Notes under the pieces: model-generated
What the model saw: only the letters and a program-made list of their open reading frames with translations
Databases searched by the model: none
Told to the model about the DNA's origin: nothing
In this document: piece by piece, positions 38,835 to 45,935 of the stretch
Position numbering within the stretch: position 1 is the first letter of the stretch
Layout: each line of letters opens with the position of its first letter
Program-made: the position numbers and the translations under genes
Assembly (NCBI RefSeq): GCF_004785665.1
Contig: NZ_SRPJ01000009.1
Coordinates: 1-64,000 of the forward strand
Length of the DNA stretch: 64,000 nucleotides
Origin: Staphylococcus pragensis
Lineage (GTDB): Bacteria > Bacillota > Bacilli > Staphylococcales > Staphylococcaceae
Direction: 5' to 3'

Positions 38835-39904
38835 TGTTTTTTAAATAAATTTGATTTTAAATATTACATTATTTGCATTCTCATTTAAACTAAAAAAAAC
38901 ACATCAATTAAGATGTGGCGAAAGGGGTTTGGAAAGTATCTTTCAAGGAGAATGTTTTCAAAAGATTGTAATTGCACTTACACCTTTTTTAAGAAACTTA
39001 TCTAAAAGACAAAACTCTCATTTCGAGAGTAGATAAATTATAACATAAAAATTGAAGCAATCACTAAGATTTGCCTCAATAAAAGGAAAAGTTTAAAATG
39101 TCTTAAGATAAACATTTCAATATGTTGAAGGGAATTTCAACGTGTATATACTTTACCACATAATCATATTTTTAAAAACCAATTTTTTATATTTCAATCA
39201 ATGTATACTCACCATCATAGTCAATATTCATAGTATAAAAAAGGGGCACTCAGCCCCTCGAGTCTTATGCCGTATACTTAACAAAGTTAGAGATTACCTA
39301 AGTAAGAATGAATTGTATCAATAGACGAAAAGGATATAATGTAAGAAAAGTCTATTACAAAGGTAACCTCATTTGTTAATTATTACATATTCATTATTGT
39401 TTTTCTACTATTAATATTTGATTACATATAGTGATTTTACATGTAAAATTCCACTCTTGTATTTGTAGCGATCAATATATTTGTACGTATTCCTATTTCT
39501 CGCTGCATTAGAATACGTCTCTCAGCGTCTTTAAAAAATGTGTTTCGTCATGAATAATCACAGAATAACAAGATAAAACATGTTTATATTAATTTAAGCA
39601 TGGGTATAATAGATTATGCTCATAAAATAAACTCTCCTCATTAGTCAATTGATTAATGAGGTTTTTTGTATATATAAAAGAGACCAACCATTAAGGTTAG
39701 CCTCTTTTAACCATTACATATCCACGTATAGCTAAGGGTTTCATTTAATAAAATAGGACAGCTGAGGCTTTATATTAGCCTCTGGAAATTATTATCTCTT
39801 TTTTTGTAGATAATGTCTATTAAATAATTGTTAAAAGTTTTTACTAGTATGTAAAGATGAATTTACAATGTATTTCCCACTGCAACACAGGACGCTTCTC
39901 AGAA
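38835..39904. other. Left end of the island without a clear gene
   Basis: About 1.07 kb with only short, poorly supported ORFs. It is rich in small hairpins: around 38900 (CACATC/GATGTG), 39008-39032 (ACTCTC/GAGAGT), 39243-39262 (GGGGC/GCCCC), 39634-39667 (CCTCATTA/TAATGAGG plus T-run, a good terminator), 39681-39711 and 39768-39783. SaPI left ends usually carry cargo. Here I see either decayed cargo, small RNAs or untranslated control DNA. Confidence 0.5.
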
Positions 39905-40363
39905 TTATAAAACTGGTATTAGTATTTCACAATACTTATCTTTTCCCTCTTCTTCCTTATAACGCTCTAATATAGGTTCATTTTTTACTCTTAACTTATT
40001 GTTATCTATAATGTCTGGTAAATTAGAATAGAAGTCTTTCACGTCTTTTGTTGTATGAGGTATTGCAAAAACAACATATTTTCCTCCCGTAAAACTTCGA
40101 GAATTTATAAAATCATTTATCTTTACATCTTCGTCTATTTTTAATACTAAATCATATCTACATGATTCTTCTTCGACAATTTGCGGATCGTCTAATGCTA
40201 CACCTAATATTCCGTTAGTTTCAACATATCTCCAATAACTATTTTCTTTAATCCACTCTTTAAAATTTTTCATCATTTCATAATTCCTATTACTACCATA
40301 CTTACCTTTATTTCTAACATAAATCACATTACAATCATCTAAAACTTCGATTTTATAGTTCAT
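39905..40363 (-). CDS. GyrI-like small-molecule-binding domain protein
   Basis: A 152-residue stand-alone domain of the GyrI/Rob-C (AraC effector-binding) type. The N-terminal strand EVLDDCNVIYVRNKGKYG, a middle LGVALDDPQIVEEESCRYDLVLKI, and GGKYVVFAIPHTTKDVKDFY then CEILIPVL match the family order. There is no DNA-binding domain. Members bind hydrophobic cations or inhibit gyrase. Function in the island is unknown. It is the leftmost protein gene and so likely cargo. Confidence 0.8.
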   Translation of the reverse strand: MNYKIEVLDDCNVIYVRNKGKYGSNRNYEMMKNFKEWIKENSYWRYVETNGILGVALDDPQIVEEESCRYDLVLKIDEDVKINDFINSRSFTGGKYVVFAIPHTTKDVKDFYSNLPDIIDNNKLRVKNEPILERYKEEEGKDKYCEILIPVL

Positions 40364-40439
40364 TTTAGCACCTCCAACAATAGGCTAACCCGAGTTAAAA
40401 TTTATTACAATATGTATTTAAAAAGTATTTTATCAATAC

Positions 40440-40468
40440 AAAAACGCCACTTAATAAGTGACGTTTGA
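40440..40468 (-). terminator. Hairpin after the small peptide gene
   Basis: AAAACGCCACTTA and TAAGTGACGTTT arms with one mismatch. On the minus strand a short T-run follows. Confidence 0.55.
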
Positions 40469-40481
40469 ACTATCTCATTAT

Positions 40482-40595
40482 TTATTGTTTTTTATTATCT
40501 TTAATCTTGAAAACATCTCTTATCAATTCGTTACTTCCTATCCAATTAGAAATAGTACTCATAATAAAGTTTACTAATTTTCCTATCAATTCCAT
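40482..40595 (-). CDS. Putative 37-residue amphipathic peptide
   Basis: ATG with AAAGGGG eight bases upstream (a second in-frame ATG six bases earlier is too close to the site). The product begins MELIGKLVNFIMSTISNWIG and ends with a basic tail KIKDNKKQ. The first 20 residues can form an amphipathic helix with one Trp, which resembles small membrane-active peptides of staphylococci such as PSMs or delta-toxin. It matches none that I remember. It is followed by a hairpin terminator and lies in the cargo segment. Confidence 0.6.
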   Translation of the reverse strand: MELIGKLVNFIMSTISNWIGSNELIRDVFKIKDNKKQ

Positions 40596-40647
40596 AGACA
40601 TATCCCCTTTAATATCTCTACTTCACTTATACCACTATTCAACTTTT

Positions 40648-40911
40648 TTAATTATAAATAAATATCCTATCATCATTCAATTTTATAGATGGTACTATGC
40701 GCCTATCTGCACCATTTCTAGCAATCATTAAGTTAAACGGTAGTATTACTCCTAATCCTTTTTGCGTTTTACTCAATGTATGCCACACTGTACGCTCTTT
40801 ATCATTCATCAGATCATCGTAATAGATGACGGAACATTTCTTTATCGACATCGCTCTGTTATACATATCTTCAATGCTTATCATATTTAATTTATCGGCA
40901 GTATCACTCAT
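40648..40911 (-). CDS. Island protein downstream of terS, unknown function
   Basis: An 87-residue soluble protein (MSDTADKLNMISIEDMYNRA...) starting five bases after the terS stop, so co-transcribed in the packaging operon. No domain recognised. Its position is suited to a phage-interference or packaging accessory factor, which is inference. Confidence 0.7.
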   Translation of the reverse strand: MSDTADKLNMISIEDMYNRAMSIKKCSVIYYDDLMNDKERTVWHTLSKTQKGLGVILPFNLMIARNGADRRIVPSIKLNDDRIFIYN

Positions 40912-40916
40912 GGTTA

Positions 40917-41489
40917 TCAGTCCTCTAATGGTAAATCATTAATAATCATTGTTCTGTTAGGGTGTTGCTCATGTAATTCATCTAATGCTTTCCGTTTTTC
41001 TTCTCCCTCATCTTCCGGCCACTCACCTATATTAATAAAAATCGGTGTGTCCGTAGATAATTCTTTCTTATCAATAAATAGCTTATGATACTTACCTAAC
41101 ATATCTCTAGCCCGTAAACGGTCACTAGGCTTAATAGGTACTTCTACCATTTCTACATGTTCGTTATAAACTAGGTTCATTCTGTCAGTATCGGGGTTGC
41201 GTTGAAACTCACCACGTTTAACGACAACCTCTCTCACTTCACTCTCATCACCTACTGCTGCATTACTTAGAATATGAAGTAGTTCGTTAGCTGATAGTAC
41301 GCCCTCATCAATCACTTTCTTACGTTGCTCATCAATGTACTTAGCCACTTTCTCATTCTTTAGCAATCTACTACCTTGTACACTTGCAGTATGAGGACTA
41401 TAACCAGCCTTAATTGCACTTTGTGTTACATTCAACGTCTTTAGGTATTCAGATATAAACTTTTCTTGTCTAGGGTTTAAATCACTCAT
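40917..41489 (-). CDS. terS: Terminase small subunit
   Basis: TerS recognises the island's packaging site and redirects the helper phage large terminase to island DNA. The N-terminal helix-turn-helix PRQEKFISEYLKTLNVTQSAIKAGYSPHTAS is the family hallmark, followed by an oligomerisation region and an acidic C-terminus (EWPEDEGEEKRKALDEL). 190 residues. No large subunit is present. It is the key sign of headful (pac) packaging in SaPIs. Confidence 0.93.
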   Translation of the reverse strand: MSDLNPRQEKFISEYLKTLNVTQSAIKAGYSPHTASVQGSRLLKNEKVAKYIDEQRKKVIDEGVLSANELLHILSNAAVGDESEVREVVVKRGEFQRNPDTDRMNLVYNEHVEMVEVPIKPSDRLRARDMLGKYHKLFIDKKELSTDTPIFINIGEWPEDEGEEKRKALDELHEQHPNRTMIINDLPLED

Positions 41490-41490
41490 G

Positions 41491-41829
41491 TTATCCCTCC
41501 TCTAATTTGTCTAATAAACCATTCAATAGCTGACGTATTCTTTCCCTACTTAAATTGAATATCTTTGCAATTTCATTCATTGATTTTCCTTCACATAGTA
41601 AGAAAAATATGTAGTATTCCCTTCTAGTTCCTACTGCATAAATAAGTTGATCTAATTCATTAAAAAACACTTGGTTTCCAGTATTCTCGTTTAGTGCAAA
41701 GGGTTCGACTTCATCACTCAGTGAAAAGAAATCATCTATATTGGTATTTTCATCATTATATGTAGTATCATGGTTCTCTTTTGAGTAGTCACTTATAAAC
41801 TGCTTGATAGCCTCTCTATCGTAACTCAT
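41491..41829 (-). CDS. Sigma-70 region 4-like DNA-binding protein
   Basis: A 112-residue protein whose C-terminal third, FLLCEGKSMNEIAKIFNLSRERIRQLLNGLLDKL, is a typical sigma region 4 helix-turn-helix with the RERIRQL recognition helix. The N-terminal part is acidic. It abuts terS (one base). It may be a late-operon transcription factor, similar in position to phage late activators. It may also act as a packaging-operon regulator. Confidence 0.7.
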   Translation of the reverse strand: MSYDREAIKQFISDYSKENHDTTYNDENTNIDDFFSLSDEVEPFALNENTGNQVFFNELDQLIYAVGTRREYYIFFLLCEGKSMNEIAKIFNLSRERIRQLLNGLLDKLEEG

Positions 41830-41839
41830 GCCCTTACAC

Positions 41840-42262
41840 TTACTTTCGTCTTATCTTATATAAGTCACGTTGTAGGCGTTCTATGAGGTCATAATCTATT
41901 GTCGAACCATTGGACTGCATATAATACATGATTTCCTTTTGTTCACCTGGTGTATATCGCTTAATAACTTGTTTTAATTGCTGCATATTGCTATTAGATT
42001 TCATTTTGAAATACTTTAACTTTTCCTTTTCTTCTATAATAGTAATTGCTAACTTCTCTAAGGGATATGAGATAGTTATAACGCCATGAACTTCACTAGT
42101 AGTCATGTGGGAGATGTTTAGGTGATACATCATCTCTATTTGCATAGTGATAGCCTTAATTTTAGTATTGATAAACTTAGGGTTATATTCCGTTAGCAAT
42201 GTGTACTCAGATATTTTATTTTCATGATAGATTAGTGGATATTTCACTCTTTTAAGGTTCAT
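41840..42262 (-). CDS. Island protein, paralogue of the 43128-43880 product
   Basis: 140 residues. It aligns along its length with the N-terminal ~145 residues of the neighbouring gene at 43128-43880: shared YxLxTxxNxxxI, IExMY, SYPLEKLAITIIEEKEKLKYFKMKS against SYSVENLAIAILEERQKLERYKSRS, then RxTPGEQKEI against RFSTKEQKYI and a final IERLQRDLYKI. Mostly helical, with a phage regulator-like feel (RinA/ArpU-type length). Function unknown. Confidence 0.65.
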   Translation of the reverse strand: MNLKRVKYPLIYHENKISEYTLLTEYNPKFINTKIKAITMQIEMMYHLNISHMTTSEVHGVITISYPLEKLAITIIEEKEKLKYFKMKSNSNMQQLKQVIKRYTPGEQKEIMYYMQSNGSTIDYDLIERLQRDLYKIRRK

Positions 42263-42316
42263 GTATGCACCTCACAAATAAAATGAGCCTACCGCTAAGG
42301 ATAGGCAAGATATTTA

Positions 42317-42526
42317 TTATTTAACTATTCGATTTTCTTCGAACATTTTCATAAGGTTTCTGTCTCTTTGTGACTGTTGAGTTAGTTCATCTTTTCGTTG
42401 TTGCTGAATATTTTGGGAAAATTGTTCTTCTACTACATCTAATACTTTGTGACATTCATCTGCCGATAATGTTGTTTCAGTTAAAAGATAATTACTAACC
42501 TTATCTAAATTGTATTTTCTAGCCAT
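42317..42526 (-). CDS. Small island protein, unknown function
   Basis: 69 residues, polar and Gln-rich in its second half (QNIQQQRKDELTQQSQRDRN). Its start overlaps the end of the upstream gene by one base, so translationally coupled. No domain recognised. Confidence 0.65.
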   Translation of the reverse strand: MARKYNLDKVSNYLLTETTLSADECHKVLDVVEEQFSQNIQQQRKDELTQQSQRDRNLMKMFEENRIVK

Positions 42527-43113
42527 TATTTAGCACCTCTTAATTTCATTTTATTTCTAATATCAATGATTGGTAGCTCATTTCCGCTCACATAATTTGA
42601 ATACTTAATAGGACTGAAATAGTTTTTAATTTCTGCTCTTACTTCTTTATCTTCTTCAAAGTTTTCTTTATCATAAACTCGAACAAATCTATCAAATTCT
42701 ATTTCATATTCATCATTTAATGCTGCGATTTCATCTACTACTTTGTTATATTCCTCAACGATTGGCTCAAATTTTGCTAATATACGTTCTTTGTCTTTTT
42801 TGTACAAATGAGGTAAATCTGCTTGATGTTTAATAAGTTCAATTGCCTTTTTACGTCTAGCTTCATCAAATACTTCTTTTTTAGTCGATAAGCGTTTCTC
42901 TAAGGCTTTCAATTTCTTCTCATTACTATCAAATGTAGTATAGAGTGCGTCAGCCTCGTCATCTTGTGAGTTAGCAATTAATTCTTTATATTTTGCTTTA
43001 TCTTCTTTAATTCGTTGCGATAACTCTTGACGCTCATTTTCAATTTTATTGATATTCTCTCTTTGACCTGTGACATATTCGTTGTATTCATCAAAATATT
43101 TTGCAGTTTTCAA
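42526..43113 (-). CDS. Coiled-coil island protein
   Basis: 195 residues with a long charged coiled coil (about 15-90: ENINKIENERQELSQRIKEDK..., KALEKRLSTKKEVFDEARRK) and an acidic second half. Co-transcribed with the packaging genes. Could be a scaffold or capsid-redirecting factor in analogy to SaPI Cpm proteins, but I see no sequence similarity that proves it. Confidence 0.65.
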   Translation of the reverse strand: MKTAKYFDEYNEYVTGQRENINKIENERQELSQRIKEDKAKYKELIANSQDDEADALYTTFDSNEKKLKALEKRLSTKKEVFDEARRKKAIELIKHQADLPHLYKKDKERILAKFEPIVEEYNKVVDEIAALNDEYEIEFDRFVRVYDKENFEEDKEVRAEIKNYFSPIKYSNYVSGNELPIIDIRNKMKLRGAK

Positions 43114-43127
43114 TTAAGTCCCTCGTT

Positions 43128-43880
43128 TCAATTAGTTTTTAAGCCTATTTCTCTTATGTAGTTATATGGCTTTTTAATCTCTTTTTGTGGTAATCGTTTC
43201 GGTATAGTTTGCAGTAATATTAAGACTTTCTCAAAGTCGATATTATTTTCATTTCTGTTATAAATAAATTCTTTAAATGATTTCTTATCTAGATCATTCA
43301 ACTTTGCTACAAACTCATCATTATTCATATTCTTTTCAGTAGCACCATCTTCTTTTTCCCTGAGTGCTTTCTCTTGGTTAAGCGTCAACTTATGAGGATA
43401 AGTCTTTAATTTTTGATGCTTGTCATTTAGATATGAATAATTGTTTTCTATACCTTTATTACGCTCATTTCTATTTGTTTGAATATATTTGTATAGTTCA
43501 ATCTTAAAACGCTCTATCACATTCATATGAGCCTCTGAGTGTGTATTAACATAGTTTTTTATATACTTTTGTTCTTTAGTAGAGAAACGCCCTAGAACAG
43601 TATAAAAGGCGTTTAAATCTCTTTGACTTCTACTCTTATACCGTTCCAATTTCTGACGTTCTTCTAATATAGCGATTGCTAGATTTTCAACGGAATAACT
43701 CTCATAGTAAATACTTTCTGATACAGTATCACTACATAAACTAGGTGTAGTTCGGCCATACATATCTTCTATATCGCTTTCTATGAGTGCTATTCTTGAT
43801 TGAATGTAGTAAGTATTAAATCTAGTGAACAATTCGTAATCGCTAACTTTCTCTTGAATAATTTCAATCGCTGCACTCAC
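43128..43880 (-). CDS. Island protein with phage-regulator-like N-terminus
   Basis: 250 residues. The first ~145 are paralogous to the 41840-42262 product. The remaining ~105 are a charged, helical extension (ALREKEDGATEKNMNNDEF, FKEFIYNRNENNIDFEKVLILLQ). The two copies in one operon suggest duplication and division of role. Function unknown. Confidence 0.65.
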   Translation of the reverse strand: MSAAIEIIQEKVSDYELFTRFNTYYIQSRIALIESDIEDMYGRTTPSLCSDTVSESIYYESYSVENLAIAILEERQKLERYKSRSQRDLNAFYTVLGRFSTKEQKYIKNYVNTHSEAHMNVIERFKIELYKYIQTNRNERNKGIENNYSYLNDKHQKLKTYPHKLTLNQEKALREKEDGATEKNMNNDEFVAKLNDLDKKSFKEFIYNRNENNIDFEKVLILLQTIPKRLPQKEIKKPYNYIREIGLKTN

Positions 43881-43889
43881 TACATCACC

Positions 43890-44222
43890 TTAAATCTCAG
43901 TTTTCTTTAACGCCTCATATCGCTTTAAACTACCTTCGATATGACGCTTGATACTTCTTAAGGCTAATTCTTTCTGTTCCTCAGATTTAACCATGAAATA
44001 ACCTCTTGCATCCTTTTTATAGCTATATCCGATTGGATAACCATAATCAACTACTAAACTATTAATCGTATTTCTTAACCATCTGTCGTTGTTTCGGTTA
44101 AATTCCATATTCAATTGATTAAATATATTTTGCTTAGTAATAATCTCGTGCTTAGTGTTGCGTAATACGTTTAATACTCTGATATGATCGTTCGTTAATT
44201 CTTTTTCAATTGTTATTGTCAT
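43890..44222 (-). CDS. Winged-helix-like protein, first gene of the packaging operon
   Basis: 110 residues. The pattern TNDHIRVLNVLRNTKHEIITKQNIFNQLNM, then a wing-like YPIGYSYKKDARGYFMV, fits a winged-helix DNA-binding fold. It is the first gene after the LexA-controlled promoter, with a long (about 155-base) leader. It may regulate the helper phage or the operon itself. Confidence 0.65.
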   Translation of the reverse strand: MTITIEKELTNDHIRVLNVLRNTKHEIITKQNIFNQLNMEFNRNNDRWLRNTINSLVVDYGYPIGYSYKKDARGYFMVKSEEQKELALRSIKRHIEGSLKRYEALKKTEI

Positions 44223-44383
44223 TGTTTTATCCTCATTTCATTCTTAATTGAGCAGACCTAATTAAATGAGGAGGTAATAAATGAAAATCTAGTGAATTTG
44301 CATTTTTTAACTATTGTATTCGTAATTTCAGAGAACAAGAAACTAACCAATCTACATAAAAGTATAATTACTTCTATAACACT

Positions 44384-44412
44384 ATTATACTAAATTTACA
44401 CCTAAATAACAA
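44384..44412 (-). promoter_or_regulatory. Promoter of the packaging operon
   Basis: On the minus strand, TTGTTA (44412-44407) and TATAAT (44389-44384) have a 17-base spacer. The -35 overlaps a LexA box by two bases. Confidence 0.75.
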
Positions 44413-44422
44413 ACAAATGTTC
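44411..44422. promoter_or_regulatory. LexA (SOS) box at the packaging promoter
   Basis: AAACAAATGTTC (GAACATTTGTTT on the minus strand) matches the Gram-positive GAAC-N4-GTTC box with one mismatch and overlaps the promoter -35. SaPI operon I is known to be LexA-controlled. Confidence 0.7.
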
Positions 44423-44523
44423 TTATTTTAGTAACGTTTATATAACTTCTTAACATTCCATTTAACACTATAAATAAAGCGTTTATACTACTTTTCATAC
44501 AATTTCACACACTTTCTTTTATA

Positions 44524-44536
44524 GAACTAATGTTCG
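44524..44536. promoter_or_regulatory. LexA (SOS) box, perfect arms
   Basis: GAACTAATGTTCG has perfect GAAC/GTTC arms and the flanking G. It lies 102 bases upstream of the first box on the packaging-operon side. It may add cooperative binding or serve a second start. Confidence 0.7.
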
Positions 44537-44595
44537 TTTTTACCTAAACTCAATTCGAAATCATTAACAAATCTTAACAATTACGATTTACATAT

Positions 44596-44632
44596 AAAAA
44601 AGCCATGCACCTACTAAGTGCATGACCTAAAA
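44596..44632 (-). terminator. Terminator after the replication operon
   Basis: CATGCAC and GTGCATG arms near 44605-44625, with A-tracts, just after the stop of the 44635 gene. It would separate the repressed early operon from the LexA-controlled one. Confidence 0.65.
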
Positions 44633-44634
44633 AT

Positions 44635-45279
44635 TTACGCTTTCACACCATCATAATAAGACTGTTTCAATTCATTCAATCGCTTAATCAATGCCTTACT
44701 ATCATCTTCATTCGCTTTCTCATTCTGGATAAACTCAGTAATGATTTTCAAACCCTCAACTAATTCTGGTGCTGGTTCATTAATTCCAGTAGCTAACTGA
44801 TACAATGCCTCCATATTACCTATAACATCAGCATTACTAGATTGAACGCCCTCAAGTTCATCTATATTGAAATCTTTACTCATGTAGTCGAACATATCAG
44901 TATTATTACTTTCTGCAAAGGTTTCTAGGCCATACATGAAATACTCATTATCAAACATGAAACTAGCCATCATATCGCTTATAGTGTCATGTGTACCATC
45001 ATGTAAATCATAACCAGCATAATATCCCTCAATGCTCTCTATAAGCTTCTCAGTATGCTTTTCTGAGGCAATCTCAAAAGTTTTTCTCACTTCACAATCT
45101 TTTATTAACACATGAGCGTACATCTTCCCTTTGCTTACTAGATACACAGTATTAAATGGATCATTATAAATCTTAAATGCAAAAGGTAATTTATAACTAC
45201 TTTCACATAAGCCCGTAAAATATCTTAATAATGTTGCTGCCCTAGTTTCAAATTCATTTGCTATAATTTCAACGTTCAT
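44635..45279 (-). CDS. Island protein, unknown function
   Basis: 214 residues starting MNVEIIANEFETRAATLL, with GGAGTGTG upstream. A mixed N-terminal half (FKIYNDPFNTVYLVSKGKMYAHVLIKD) and an acidic C-terminal half. The start is one base beyond the stop of the upstream gene, so the pair is coupled. Last gene of the early operon. Not recognised. Confidence 0.7.
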   Translation of the reverse strand: MNVEIIANEFETRAATLLRYFTGLCESSYKLPFAFKIYNDPFNTVYLVSKGKMYAHVLIKDCEVRKTFEIASEKHTEKLIESIEGYYAGYDLHDGTHDTISDMMASFMFDNEYFMYGLETFAESNNTDMFDYMSKDFNIDELEGVQSSNADVIGNMEALYQLATGINEPAPELVEGLKIITEFIQNEKANEDDSKALIKRLNELKQSYYDGVKA

Positions 45280-45280
45280 A

Positions 45281-45643
45281 TTAGACACACTCCATTTCTT
45301 TTTTACAAATATTAAATGCAATGGGCAACCAATGATCTGTTTTAATATATTTAGACTTCACTATCGGTAAGTCCAACCCTTTACCATCAACTAGATAAAT
45401 AATTGGTGGACAAATATCCATCTCAATTAATCCATCTCGTTTAAGTTCAGCAATTATATTAAATGCTTCTTGGTTCCATCCAATCCAAAACACCACATTT
45501 GGATGTTGGCCGCTTGTATATGCCCCATCACCTTTATAATTAAAGTTATTTTCTTCGAATACATTTTCTATTTCTACAAAAGTAGTTCCATCGTGTGATT
45601 CTATATATTCTAAAATTTTTGATTTTAATTCATTCTTATTCAT
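45281..45643 (-). CDS. Island protein, unknown function
   Basis: 120 residues with a helical N-terminus (MNKNELKSKILEYIESHDGTTFVEIENVFEENNF), probably a small winged-helix-like domain. TAGGAGG precedes the ATG. It lies right after the replication origin. Function unknown. Confidence 0.7.
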   Translation of the reverse strand: MNKNELKSKILEYIESHDGTTFVEIENVFEENNFNYKGDGAYTSGQHPNVVFWIGWNQEAFNIIAELKRDGLIEMDICPPIIYLVDGKGLDLPIVKSKYIKTDHWLPIAFNICKKEMECV

Positions 45644-45664
45644 TGTATTCCTCCTAAAATTGTA

Positions 45665-45935
45665 TAGGTGTCCTACCGTCCTATTATTAGTAAGTTGCAG
45701 GACGCATTTAGTACACTTGTTATTGCTACTCTCCCAATGTATTAAGGTTCTTTGTCCCGTTGTCCCACCGGTTTAGGTCTACACTTATATATATTTTTTG
45801 GGTTCTTGATATATATATTTTATAAAACTTTAACTTAAAGTTAGCAGGACACAGGGACACTTGTAGCATGGCACTTACTGTCACAATAGCTTGAATGTGT
45901 CCTACAACTGTCCTATTACTGTCCCGTTGTCCCTT
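45665..45935. other. ori: Replication origin with two iteron arrays
   Basis: TGTCC/GTCCC-type iterons occur at about 45670, 45678, 45699 (reverse), 45753, 45761, 45846 (reverse), 45854 (reverse), 45898, 45909, 45920 and 45928. They flank a ~60-base AT-rich segment (about 45783-45845, many TA steps) that could unwind. The last iterons run into the 3' end of rep. This is the SaPI type of origin, placed just after rep. Confidence 0.85.

Noticed and set aside
38851..39324. Two ~60-codon plus-strand ORFs at the left island end
   Set aside because: They cross hairpins, lack good ribosome sites (weak for 39142) and show no domain. I describe the region as noncoding.
39637..39664. Possible CRISPR-like or direct repeats among the hairpins of the island left end
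   Set aside because: The hairpins differ in sequence and spacing. There are no regular repeats or spacers, and no cas genes are near.
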